Assembly: GCF_964204645.1 (NCBI RefSeq)
Contig: NC_134026.1
Span: 10,318,450-10,382,449 of the forward strand
Reading direction: 5' to 3'
Origin: Tubulanus polymorphus
Lineage: Eukaryota > Nemertea > Palaeonemertea > Tubulaniformes > Tubulanidae
DNA length: 64,000 nt
Shown: positions 10,801-18,867 of the stretch, piece after piece
Numbering within the stretch: position 1 is the first letter of the stretch
Layout: every line of letters begins with the position of its first letter
Program-made: the position numbers and the translations under genes
Notes under the pieces: generated by a model
What the model was told of the DNA's origin: nothing
What the model saw: the letters and a program-made list of their open reading frames with translations, nothing else
Database searches by the model: none

Positions 10801-13577
10801 TTTATAATCCTTAACTAGAATAAGCCGAACTGCATTGATGGATACGAAATAGATGTATATATATTCTAAAATATATACTTAAATGTTTTTGAACAATTTC
10901 ATTGAAACTTCTGTTATCGGTTCGGTTATTTTCCTGTCACGACTCACGTGTTCACGAGGGCATTGGAATATCTCTACAGTAATAAGCGTAACATACAATT
11001 ACGATTTCGTTCGCAGATGTACTTGTACGGGTTATCGCAACTAGCCCCTTCCCATTCTGCAGCTGCATTTTTGATGAGACAATTTCTGTCTGGTGTTTCA
11101 TTGGGCGATCCTGGCTTCCAATATGTCTTGCCCACCGGCGTCGGGGAGTGGTCGTCCCAAAACCATCCTTTGCATGGATATAAAACGGAATAGAAAAAGG
11201 TATGATTTTTTATAAGGTCCTTACTGAATACATTAGCAACGAATTAGATTTTTTTTCATCCCCAAGAAAATACCGCTGCGAAGGGACATGTGTGGAAGCC
11301 ATTTGTATCCTAGATACCGGTGGCTTATCATATGGTTTATGGTTTATGTGAGGTTATTATGATAAAAACTATGTTATCGATATTACTATGATATCAGTTA
11401 TTGACCGCGGTAAAATAAAAAACCATTAAATTTTACGATGATGAGTTACCATTTATGTTTTTAGTGAAATAGAGATACAAAAAGCCAATGGGTGCAGTTT
11501 GATATTTCGTAGTAGCACATTGGCGGCAGAACCGGAAGTATTACAGAAAAACTATAAACGTAGACTGTTCACGTCACAGCGCGTCAATTTTTCTGAGATT
11601 TGAAAATTACTTTCCTCTGAGAAATCAGTTCCACAACCATTTAACCAGCAACCGCCATTACACATTTCCAGGGACATGCAAGGAAATATTCTTCTAGTTC
11701 TAGGCCCCAAATTTTTGGAATACTTGGAATATACACATACAAATTTAAAACATTTTATTTGTTTTAAAATAATCTAAGACATTCCTTTGTTAACCAATAT
11801 TCCTAATTCCCAAACACCATGAGCAAAATCAGTTAACTGGTATTCGACTTTGTTACGTCCGTGCTTTAAATCTTCGTTACACTGTACTATTACTATTCAT
11901 GTGTACATAGAAAAGAATATATTGTGACGAAGAAGTGATAGTGAAGTTATAACCAAGTTTGGTTGTTATTACAATGGCAATATCTAGAAACATTGTGACA
12001 CTCGATCTCCACCATTCATTTACATTTCACACTTTTCGCTTCTAAACGCCACGTTAAACCCAGTTTTTCGTTTTAGCGCCACGTTTTTCAAAAATTTTGA
12101 AGCTCGAATGTCACATTTTTATGTGGCCCGAATCAGCCACATATATTACGATGATTGTAGCAAGGTGAGATTTACGATCTAACGTTTTAAATTTTGCTTG
12201 ATATTGTGGGAAGGGGGAGTTGATCATCGAGGTGTGCTATTGTTTGTGTTGGGGTTTGTAAGATATCATTGGAAAATCGTATATTTCGCCAAATATTTGA
12301 TAGAATGTTCTGAGGTGAATTTTGATGAGTGGAGTGCGGAGGTACGTATTTGTTTTTAGGACTTTACGTATATATGAACATTATATACGAATAACGCCTA
12401 GAAAATTCAGTGAAATTCATCTAATTTCTGGGAAAACCTTTTGGAAATTATAAAACCAATTTGTTCTCGTCGATTGAGCAATTTTGAAAAAGAATTCGAG
12501 GTGTATTGATAACGGTTGAGGATAATTTGAAAAAGCTATCGGTCCTTATAGTTTTGCGTTTGCATTTTATCACTATTTCTATATAAAATCACCGATTGGC
12601 GAATCAAAAAGGTTTTTCAGTCAAGTACGCTCCGTTCATCGATGAATTTGGATGAAATCTAAATGAATAGTGAGTATCGGTAAATAGCGCAGTAACTGAA
12701 TAAGGCTAATTTTTAGGAATAGAGTACTAAGCGTTTTGCCGATTCGACGTTTTTCATTAGGCGTTTTTCGAATACCGTGACTGCAATGGTACATATAAAT
12801 ATTATACATTATCATCTACAAACGTCATAACTTGTGATACCATGGAAATATAGTTTATACATCCGATTAACGTTACATGCAGTTGTTAATATAACTTACG
12901 GGGGCTGGGTTTTGAATTCCACCAGAGGTTATAACTGTGCGATCCTAACCACCATATTTCGTTTGTCAGTATGGACTGCACGAAATTCCATTCGTCTGGG
13001 TTATTGATGACCACCGCCAGAGCACCCTGCGCCCAGCATCTTGCCCGCGCTTCGAACCAAGGTTTAGGCGTCGTAAACCGCTTGTAACACGAGTCCTTGT
13101 ATGTCAGCCATCCGTTCGGACAAGCGACATTCCCACCGAATACTATCGAATAACAAGACTACACAGATTACCCCTAGTCCAAAAATAACTCTATTTTCAT
13201 ATTTTCTATTTTATAGGATTTTTGGGGTGGAAATGTAATGAAAGGGTATAGGTAAAAATGCATTATAGGCCGATAGAAAATTTGTTTCTATTAGTCCTTT
13301 TCAACCACCTTACAAATTATCGTCGAATTGTCTAAGAAATGTGTGTTAGGGTTCGGAATGCATTTTGTAAACTCCTACATACAACTAACGGTGATGGCTA
13401 AAGGTAGGCCTACATAAATGAACCTTAAAAACCAATCTGCATACAGATACAAGACTGAATGAGATAACATAGAGTTGAATGATTATTCAAACAGCAAAAT
13501 ATTCAAAAACGGTTCTCACCAAAAGTAAGCGCGAAGCAGCTGAGTGTAAAAAGAAACAAATACCCGCCGATTATCAT
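1..13577 (-). CDS. Secreted multidomain lectin/discoidin/TSP1/PAN/LRR protein with a helical C-terminal domain (partial)
   Basis: Nineteen exons join in one frame: 13577-13520, 13142-12900, 11167-11003, 10583-10441, 9672-9504, 9299-9101, 8670-8459, 8306-8127, 7761-7655, 7408-7267, 7176-7006, 6068-5877, 5378-5139, 5052-4810, 4709-4661, 4567-4490, 2450-2376, 2297-2220 and 1852 to beyond base 1. Each intron runs GT to AG and the phases agree at every junction, giving about 1532 residues before the window edge. Order of modules: signal peptide, C-type lectin, SUEL lectin, C-type lectin, F5/8C, TSP1, TSP1, PAN, PAN, LRRs, large unknown domain. Most module-border introns are phase 1, as expected for exon shuffling; the LRR exons are phase 2. 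The protein should be secreted or surface-displayed and bind glycans or matrix. The stop codon lies outside the window. I do not recognise this architecture as a named protein. The acceptors before exon 3 and exon 19 are the least certain. Confidence 0.82.
2220..4709 (-). CDS. Exons 15-18: linker and leucine-rich repeats
   Basis: Exon 15 (4709-4661) is a 49-nt linker. Exons 16 (4567-4490, 78 nt), 17 (2450-2376, 75 nt) and 18 (2297-2220, 78 nt) each encode one leucine-rich repeat of 25-26 residues, with endings such as L-P-K-E-L-F-K-T-A, P-P-N-G-F-F-D-D-L-E-N-L and F-P-S-R-L-F-S-S-L-K-N-L-N-N-L. One repeat per exon, all in phase 2, is the standard layout of animal LRR genes. The array seems short (about three repeats), and no clear LRR N-cap was seen. 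Confidence 0.78.
3520..3900 (-). repeat. Possible retroelement 3' end in the LRR intron
   Basis: The stretch begins with short direct repeats (ATTCAATTCAATAC) followed by an A/T-rich block, as often seen at the 3' end of non-LTR elements in reverse orientation. It is followed by a GC-rich patch with the palindrome CGGGCCCCGGGACCGGGCC near 3733. No coding remnant was recognised. Confidence 0.3.
4810..5052 (-). CDS. Exon 14: PAN/apple-like module 2
   Basis: The exon encodes T-P-D-E-C-R-M-K-C, F-E-C-S-G-F-V and L-G-N-C-A-L-F-E, followed by I-R-R-C, again the PAN/apple pattern. It is about the same length as module 1 and also phase 1 to phase 1, so the pair may be a tandem duplication that has diverged. 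Confidence 0.8.
5139..5378 (-). CDS. Exon 13: PAN/apple-like module 1
   Basis: The exon encodes Y-L-G-C-F-E, then A-E-C-L-R-M-C, I-Y-C-V-G-A-S-F and N-D-C-F-L-L, the cysteine order of PAN/apple or WSC-like modules. Such modules mediate protein or carbohydrate binding outside the cell. The exon is phase 1 to phase 1. PAN is preferred over WSC but the two are hard to separate by eye. Confidence 0.78.
5391..5447. repeat. Two-copy 28-bp tandem repeat
   Basis: Two near-identical copies of a unit around GAAAATATTCACGTATTC and GTTTGATAAG lie side by side just beyond the acceptor of the first PAN exon. Confidence 0.6.
5877..6068 (-). CDS. Exon 12: thrombospondin type-1 repeat 2
   Basis: This is a second complete TSP1 module: W-S-C-W-G-G-W-G-Q-C-S-S-R-C-G-A-G-T-R, then R-Q-R-Q-C and later cysteines ending I-G-D-C. 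The O-fucose site is altered (C-S-S-R-C-G), whereas the first repeat keeps threonine. Both bounding introns are phase 1. Confidence 0.95.
7006..7176 (-). CDS. Exon 11: thrombospondin type-1 repeat 1
   Basis: The exon is one complete TSP1 module: W-G-T-W-S-E-W-S-K-C-S-K-T-C-G-D-G-V, then R-K-R-Q-C and three further cysteines ending H-C-P. The W-x-x-W-x-x-W ladder for C-mannosylation and the C-S-x-T-C-G site for O-fucose are both present. It is bounded by phase-1 introns on both sides. Confidence 0.95.
7267..7408 (-). CDS. Exon 10: F5/8C discoidin domain, last part
   Basis: The exon encodes F-P-G-N-K-N-G-D, A-R-Y-I-R-V-Y-I and the ending M-R-I-E-L-L-G-C, the C-terminal strands and closing cysteine of a discoidin domain. 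With exons 8 and 9 the domain is about 143 residues, a normal full length. Discoidin domains bind membrane lipid or glycan. Confidence 0.92.
7655..7761 (-). CDS. Exon 9: F5/8C discoidin domain, middle part
   Basis: The exon encodes G-I-Q-T-Q-G, V-T-S-F-E-V and S-S-E-D-S-N-Q-W, the most conserved core of discoidin domains (G-I-x-T-Q-G, then Y/F-x-V-x-x-S-x-D-x-x-x-W). It joins exon 8 in phase 1 and leaves in phase 0. Confidence 0.92.
7849..7992 (+). ncRNA. Hammerhead-like hairpin within an inverted-repeat element (intron 8)
   Basis: At 7870-7901 the plus strand reads CTGACGA, a 6-bp stem GATCTC/GAGATC with an 8-nt loop, then GAAA, the order of hammerhead core boxes. One extra T follows the first box. 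The flanks carry an inverted repeat (ATAAGATAAAAACCCA near 7850 and its complement near 7977). A second hairpin with the same core and a different stem occurs at 17734-17763. Penelope-like and other retroelements carry such ribozymes; cleavage competence is not shown here because the stem III/cleavage-site bases are not clear. Confidence 0.5.
8127..8306 (-). CDS. Exon 8: F5/8C discoidin domain, first part
   Basis: The exon starts A-C-T-Q-A-M-G-M-E-D-M-T-I-A-D, then A-L-S-G-S-S, G-R-L-N, S-A-W-C and F-M-Q-I-D-F. This follows the discoidin consensus C-x-x-x-L-G-M-E-x-x-x-I-x-D, S-S, A-R-L-N, W-C and Q-V-D-F. Acceptor and donor are both canonical and phase 1. Confidence 0.9.
8459..8670 (-). CDS. 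Exon 7: C-type lectin domain 2, C-terminal half
   Basis: The exon encodes a W-L-D-V-R-F strand, S-S-C-I-F-V, W-M-S-M-N-C and the closing E-F-I-C-K-I of a C-type lectin domain. The classical calcium-binding EPN and WND triplets are absent, so this copy probably does not bind sugar by the canonical route. The donor GTGAGT leaves phase 1. Confidence 0.83.
9101..9299 (-). CDS. Exon 6: C-type lectin domain 2, N-terminal half
   Basis: The exon opens with C-P-x-R-K-G-K-E-W-P-D-K-W and N-G-M-C-Y. It then encodes an amphipathic helix with a cysteine (A-E-E-K-C), G-H-V-T-A-I-S-T-P-E-E and W-L-R. This is the first half of a second C-type lectin domain, distinct from the first. The donor GTAAGA leaves phase 2. 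Confidence 0.82.
9504..9672 (-). CDS. Exon 5: SUEL lectin, C-terminal part
   Basis: The exon encodes A-A-C-D-G-K-R-A-C-R-F followed by a K-Y-x-x-x-x-Y-L-V-Y-S-C ending, the spacing seen at the end of SUEL/rhamnose-binding lectins (C-x-G-x-x-x-C ... K-Y-L-x-V-x-Y-x-C). Two donors sit next to each other; the GTAAGT site in phase 1 is preferred because it matches the next lectin exon. Confidence 0.72.
10441..10583 (-). CDS. Exon 4: SUEL (rhamnose/galactose-binding) lectin, N-terminal part
   Basis: After a strong acceptor (CCTTACAG) the exon reads T-L-A-C-P-K-D-Q-V-I-K-L, matching the first strand of SUEL lectins, where the consensus is L-x-C-P-x-G-x-V-I. It continues to a second cysteine. The exon enters in phase 1 and leaves in phase 0. 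The call depends on the next exon, which carries the more diagnostic half. Confidence 0.68.
11003..11167 (-). CDS. Exon 3: C-type lectin domain 1, C-terminal half
   Basis: The exon encodes the second half of the lectin fold: W-K-P-G-S-P-N, then N-C-L-I, W-E-G-A-S-C and the closing Y-K-Y-I-C-E. The sugar-site triplet EPN/QPD is not clearly present and W-E-G stands in for W-N-D, so calcium-dependent sugar binding is doubtful. The proposed acceptor has a modest pyrimidine tract. The donor after the closing cysteine keeps phase 1. Confidence 0.82.
12900..13142 (-). CDS. Exon 2: C-type lectin domain 1, N-terminal half
   Basis: The exon encodes about 81 residues opening with the C-P-x-G-W-L-x-Y-x-x-S-C-Y-x-x-F pattern of a long-form C-type lectin domain. 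Next come W-F-E-A-R-A-R-C in place of the usual helix with its cysteine, and the W-W-L-G strand. It ends at a GTAAGT donor in phase 1. The domain finishes in the next exon. Confidence 0.88.
13520..13577 (-). CDS. Exon 1: start codon and signal peptide
   Basis: The start codon is at 13577 and the exon encodes 19 residues with a leucine/phenylalanine-rich core (YLFLFTLSCFALTF), a typical secretory signal peptide. The donor is GTGAGA and leaves phase 1, matching exon 2. A short exon holding only the leader is common in secreted lectins. The start was chosen because it is the ATG directly before the hydrophobic run. Confidence 0.8.
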
Positions 13578-14770
13578 TCTAGTCGAATATGAGCGATCTG
13601 TTTATTCTTGCGAGAAGAATAGCTTAAACGACTAGAATGCTCAAGCAATTATTCTATCTGGCGTTGTTCTCGGAACATTAGCCCGTATTTGAACAAAATA
13701 CTTCTAAAAAAACTGTCATAGAAACAACCAACTAACCAATCAGGCGACCGTGATAACATACCATGTGATTGATGTATGGGAGACTGTTAAACACTGTTAT
13801 TAGTGATTGAAATGGGTGATTGAATTTTTGACGTACGTAGTGTTGGTTCGGGGTTATCATGATCATTCCCCATAAAGAAGCAGCAGCTATGGTAATTATT
13901 TTTTTATTAATCGTTTACGTAAGTTAGGTGTTGATACCGGCCTGTCATAAAATTAGGTACATGTTATCGTGTCAATTTCGACAGTGACTGGTACAGTTAG
14001 TGAAGAGGCACAACTTAGCCAGTAGGTTTTACTAACCCTGTATGTATAGAAAATAGCGGTATAATTGCCGTTTCTTCGTGAAATGAACCGATTAAATAGA
14101 ATGTTATTACTGTACCCATTCATCTATCAATGGATCGATCACGGATTTGAACTCCCCAATGAAGTGCCCCCTCGAAAATCACCTGTCCATTGCCCTTTAC
14201 GTCCACGTATAGCTTTCGGTTTGAATAACTGTATAACTGTAGCATACCTCCTTGTATAAATAAAAAATCCCCCTTAAGGGGTACATATCCGAGGGTGGCT
14301 ATGTCCATGTTGGGACTTGTCTGGGGGTTATTCTGGACAATTTGGGGGAGAGATCGATATTCTTTGAGGATTAATTTGTGAAGGAGGGCCTAATTGTCTA
14401 GGGCTAATTTCACAAAGGGGGATATTGCCTTGGGAAGGCTTGTATAGGGGCAATTGCTAATTGGTAAAATGACTAAGTTGAGTAAATGGCTCTGGGGAAT
14501 TGTCTAGATCGTTAAGTGTTGGGATTAGGGTCAGAGTTGGGTTAGACAAACCCTAGCCCACAGTGTTTAGTATAAAAAAACCTATATTTGCCACGAAATT
14601 TCCAGTCGAACTAAAGATTTATTTCGTTCGAACGAAAAGATTTATTCGGGCCTACACGAAAAACTTTTTCATTACCGGCATGTCGCCTCCGGGGCTCCGT
14701 ATTAAGTGTGACCGATTTAATCGTAGGCCTACGTAGCCTTTTCTGATAGTCTCTGGTCATTGTCTTGATT
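13578..14770. other. Intergenic DNA upstream of the mosaic gene
   Basis: No coding region or repeat was recognised. It should contain the promoter of the minus-strand gene, but no TATA box or initiator could be supported. Confidence 0.4.
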
Positions 14771-14955
14771 GTCTCCCGATTCAAAAACTTTTGAATCGGG
14801 AGCCGAACCGGGAACCGGCTACTGGTTCGGCTCCCGATTCAAAATCATTTTCAATCGGGAGCCGAATCGGGAACCGGGAACCCGGAGCCGGCTACTGGTT
14901 CGGCTCCCGATTCAAAATGATTTTGAATCGGGAGCCGAACCGGGAACCGGGAGCC
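14771..14955. repeat. Palindromic tandem repeat, about 73-bp period
   Basis: Two full units and a truncated first one are each centred on a palindrome built from GGTTCGGCTCCCGATTC and its complement. The palindrome at 14897-14941 is perfect (22-bp arms, 1-nt centre); the one at 14824-14868 has two mismatches; the first (about 14775-14806) is cut short. The units are joined by GGGAACCGG-rich spacers. Confidence 0.85.
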
Positions 14956-15485
14956 AGCTTCACAGGGGTCAACTATTAAGAAATATAACTTTACTCTCCT
15001 GACTAAAATTGATAGTATAAGGAGGTCTAAAAAGATCACACATAGAAAGATACAATACAGGAAAGACACAAAATGACACAGATTGATCTCTACAATTTAC
15101 AGTTGAAAATACAGTTATCTAAGTACAGTACCGTACTTAGATAGTTTCGTACGCATTGACTTATTTTCACAGTTTAGTTCACATTATATATGAGAGTATT
15201 TGGATGTCTCCAGAATTTGTCTGGTATATACTTTTTCCTTAATTCTAGGTGTTGTGGACGTATTAATAAAGATTGAAATTCGTCACCTAAGTAGATCGCC
15301 TGAGTAACATTTTTCACATAATCTTTCATCTTGCAAGATTAAAACGTTCCTTTTCTACAGGAAGCTTGTGGTTATTGGTGCGGAATTTTGTTAGTAATAC
15401 TCGTGATTTTATTGGCAATTTAGTAAGATAGTCTTCTAGTTCAAAGTTTTTTTAAATCAATCTATAGTATTTCTTTAATCAATAC
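14956..15485. other. Unassigned AT-rich spacer
   Basis: No gene or recognisable repeat was seen, apart from a short inverted repeat CTAAGTACGGTACTTAG near 15120-15140 (imperfect). Confidence 0.3.
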
Positions 15486-15489
15486 TATT

Positions 15490-16700
15490 TCGATTACGAT
15501 TACGATTACGATTTTATTTACAAAACAACACTGAAGTGATTAAAATTTGGAGAATGAAAACGTAACAAAATATATATACATCAACTATTTACAATACTAT
15601 ATATACTATTGGAGGGATCTATATACATCTAAGCCGGTCTTAATGAATTTAGCTAATTTGACCGTTGGGTTTTTCAGAATATCAAGGGTATTAAAGGTAT
15701 TCAAATTCAAATAGTTTTTGCGGGGTTCGTTAAGTAAGGTACAGTCAAACAGAAAATGGGATTCGTCACCTAAAGTATTACAAGTGGGGCATATTCTATA
15801 TCGGCTCTGTCTAAATGAAGGTTTGAAAATTTGTTCACAGGTAAAATATAGGACCCGACCCTAAATTCAAATAAACTAGTTCCTAAGTCATCCGCAAGTT
15901 CTATTATATACTTCTCTAACCTAATATCATTTCTATATTGCCTAAAGTTAGTGTATATCGGATTAGTATTTATGGCAGATACAGTTTCTTGAAGGTGCTG
16001 GTCACAGAGTATCTGTTTTATTCGTTTTGAAAAAGATTTACTGTTGGTCATGAATTGCTGCGTCCAAATGCAGGACAAACCACAGTCATCAAAGGTTTTC
16101 TTTATATGATAACCAAGGGCTCTTAAATTTATCCCTTAAAAATAAATTGAAAGATATTTTAAAGTATTGAATAATAGTTTGGTTTGCTTTCCAGATACTG
16201 TTTTAACCCAAAAGTTAATCATCCTGCGTCTAACATCTATATTCAAAGGATTACGTCGTAGCTCTGATAAAACTTGTAAGTTGCGATCTGAATATTTCGT
16301 CACTTTCATTAAGATTTTACAGAAGAAGCAATGAATATTTTCTGATAAATCAAGATTTTCGTATCCCCAGATCTCACACCCATACATGGCTATTGGAGCA
16401 ACACACATATCAAATAATTTAAACATAACATCTATGGGCAATTTCAAACGTCTGCCTTTTTGAACGATCGAAAACATAGCTCTCATAGCTATATCGTAAA
16501 GATACTTTTTTGCCTTAGCAAAGTTACCATTCCAATTAAATTTTACTCCGAGATAAACATAATCTTCAACTATCTCTAACTCTTGATCACCAAACATAAA
16601 TTTCGAAATCGTTTTTATCCGGGATTTACTTCGCGCAAATACTAGTACTTTAGTTTTCTCTGAGTTTACAGTGAGACCATTATAGCCGCATAATATTCAA
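15490..16700 (-). mobile_element. LINE copy A: 3' tail and C-terminal reverse-transcriptase region
   Basis: On the minus strand this is a 5'-truncated non-LTR retrotransposon. It has a simple-repeat 3' tail (ATTACG)n at about 15490-15515. Two open blocks follow: 16597-16136, with Y-L-G-V, R-A-M-F-S-I-V and P-I-A-M-Y-G-C-E-I-W-G, the thumb-side region of LINE reverse transcriptases; and 16078-15770, with F-R-V-G-S-Y-I-L-P-V-N, the usual distal region. Upstream, N-S-E-K-T-K-V-L-V-F is readable at about 16640-16670. Stops and frameshifts make it a dead copy. It is interrupted at 16707 and resumes at 18868. The family (CR1/L2-like) cannot be fixed by eye. Confidence 0.85.
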
Positions 16701-17094
16701 ATAAGGTACCGTAAATCGGGGTGACTTGAGACACTTTTTTGTGATTTTTTTAAATGCAGCTCGAGGACCTACCTACAATCCACCCAAATGATGATTATTT
16801 GAAAAATAATTGGTCCCTCTTCAGTTCTAGGCATGATGGAAAAATGTGTCTAATGATTTTCTTAATTTTGTTATTCAATAACAACTGTCTCATGTCACCC
16901 CTAGGTGAGGGGTGACTCGAGACATACAGAAAGCTATGTTCTTTCCAAGGCCCTTCCGAAAAAATGATCAAAATATTAGTTGAAAAATCGTTTTTATTTC
17001 AAAATAAAACGTTGAATGAAAAATAAAGTCGGGACTCTTTATTGTTTCAAACATTTAAGTAAATCATTAACATGGAACTCTCAAACGAAAATTA

Positions 17095-17460
17095 ACTTAT
17101 CATCGCTTGTCAGACCTTGTTTGGCGCCCGCCAAATATCAAAGCAACACGAACCCTTGCTGCAAACCTTTCATTGGTCTTATTACACACCCCAAGATGTC
17201 TTGGGCGGACAGTTTAACGCTCAGTGCCCACCAGTCTATAAATCTAGCCAATAGTCCGTCGTATTTTACTGGCAGGTTTGCTCTATGAATAACAGGCATC
17301 TGATTGGCTAGACTGGTGGGCGCTGAGTATTAATCTGTCGGCCTAAGAAATCTTGGACAATGTAATAGACCAATGAAGGGTCTGCGGCCGGGTGTTTGTT
17401 GCTGTGATATTCGGCGGGCAGCAATCAAACCCTGGCAAGCGAGGATGATTTGTCAGGCTT
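17095..17460. mobile_element. Nested foldback MITE
   Basis: Two arms of about 140 bp are imperfect inverted complements: TCATCGCTTGTCAGACC and GCGCCCGCC on the left against GGCGGGCAGC and GCAAGCGAGGATGA on the right. They are joined by a short centre near 17250-17290. The arms differ at many positions, so the element is old. No coding capacity was seen. Confidence 0.7.
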
Positions 17461-17733
17461 GCTTATGAAGTCTTTAGTTAACAACACCTTTCCATTCATT
17501 TATATCAATGTCAAACCTTAACTGTCCTCTACGCAGCTCTGTTGGCTTATTGAGAACACCTTTGATTTGATGAACATCAACCACCGCTATGTCCGGAGTC
17601 TGTGGCCAAACAAACACATTTGATGTTCACGATAGGTAAAACACAATATCCGTGTTGACGCGATGAGGAGAGAATCCCACAATGATAATAAAAAGTCCGA
17701 AAATGAAACTTCGAGATAGTAGTTTATTCAACG

Positions 17734-17763
17734 TTTCGACTATATCCTAATAGTCATCTTCAG
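17734..17763 (-). ncRNA. Hammerhead-like hairpin, second copy
   Basis: On the minus strand the order is CTGAAGA, a stem GACTAT/ATAGTC with a 6-nt loop, then GAAA followed by CGTT. It has the same core and the same extra T as the hairpin at 7870-7901, but all stem pairs are different and still complementary. It lies inside the TA-flanked transposon. Function as a ribozyme is inferred only. Confidence 0.5.
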
Positions 17764-17985
17764 GAATAATGAGATACTACAGAAATTATGAGATATATAT
17801 ACAATCCAGGGACAAAGAGACTAATTCAAGTAATCAGAGATGATACAAACTAAAGGAAAATTAACGTAGAAACAGTTACACGCTAAAATAGATTAAAGGG
17901 AAGCAAACTAAGGGGTGATTATAAACAACAATAGTGAGTATAAATATAAATGAAACTTAAAGTCAGTAGTAAAAAGAAAGACAAA

Positions 17986-18378
17986 CTAAGGGGCACTTAA
18001 ATTAAAATTGATGTGTTTGATTGATTTGTGTTCTGATTGATTTGTGATTGATGTGTTCTTATATCGTCTCATAAATTTGACATCAATATTTCCATTAAAA
18101 CCAGAAGATCCGCCCTGAACCTCACTCAGACCTTTTCCAACGAAATATTTGCTTCTGCCATTATTGAGAACATACTCGATAATTACGTTTGTACCTTCTG
18201 TAGAGACTGACGGTGTATATGGACTAACACACATCCAAGTGGTGTTGTCACACTGCCCAGATTCCTTTGATAAATCAGTACAACTTTCCGAAGTTTTTTG
18301 GTGGCCATTTACAATTTGATCTACTATTTCAGAGTCTGATTCAGCCCCCTGTTGGACGAATTTTCTGTGCAATTTCAT
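17986..18378 (-). pseudogene. Transposase C-terminal remnant
   Basis: A 130-codon open frame ends with S-K-Y-F-V-G-K-G-L-S-E-V and I-D-V-K-F-M-R-R. This resembles the small tail module (Y-F-V-G-K-V ... V-x-F-L-R) found after the catalytic domain in DDE_1-type pogo/Tigger and related transposases. No catalytic residues are present. The start codon lies inside a long palindrome, so the true 5' part of the gene seems to have been lost and replaced by inverted repeat DNA. I regard it as a decayed fragment. Confidence 0.5.
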
Positions 18379-18430
18379 ATGGGGTTACTTGAGACAGTGT
18401 CTCAAGTAACCCCATATGAAAGTGCACAGA
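18364..18430. repeat. Near-perfect 67-bp palindrome
   Basis: Arms of 33 bp around a single central base carry TTTCATATGGGGTTACTTG and its complement, with one internal mismatch (A against G). A second, shorter palindrome of GGGGTGACTTGA follows at about 18438-18472. Both are made from the repeat motif at the transposon ends. Confidence 0.85.
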
Positions 18431-18867
18431 AGATTTTAGTCGGGGTGACTTGAGACACTTTCAAGTCACCCCTAGTTGGCTGGATAAACATCCAACCTAA
18501 TTTTTATTTTTATAGAATAATGATGAATAAAAGATCAATATCTAAGGTCACAGAGTGCACTGAAGCTTTGTCACTGCATATGTGTATTTGGGGTATAAAG
18601 AGATGAGTTATGCACCCCGAATGAAGTTTTCTGAATATAATTTTCCTAGGTTATGCAAAACCTTACTTTCAAGATTGACACACTTCAGCTCACTGTGATC
18701 TGGACTATTTAAGGCCCCTAAATTCATGCTATATGAGAACAAAATTCATTCTACTCACCAAGCTTTTAGAAAAAGTGTAGATACTTTGTAAGAATGACAC
18801 AGCAATTACTCATCGGCCATATTGTCTCAAGTCACCCCCTTGTCTCAAGTCACCACAATTTACGGTA

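Larger units (their letters stand above)
16707..18867 (-). mobile_element. TA-flanked DNA transposon with inverted repeats (Tigger/pogo-like)
   Basis: The ends are inverted repeats of about 28 bp (TACCGTAAATCGGGGTGAC at the left; the right end differs at a few bases), and TA at both edges fits a Tc1/mariner/pogo-type target duplication. It splits LINE copy A between its YADD box and its N-S-E-K-T-K region, so it is younger than that LINE. Inside are many direct and inverted copies of GGGGTGACTTGAGACA, a foldback MITE, a hammerhead-like hairpin and a transposase C-terminal remnant. It is probably non-autonomous in its present form. Confidence 0.75.
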
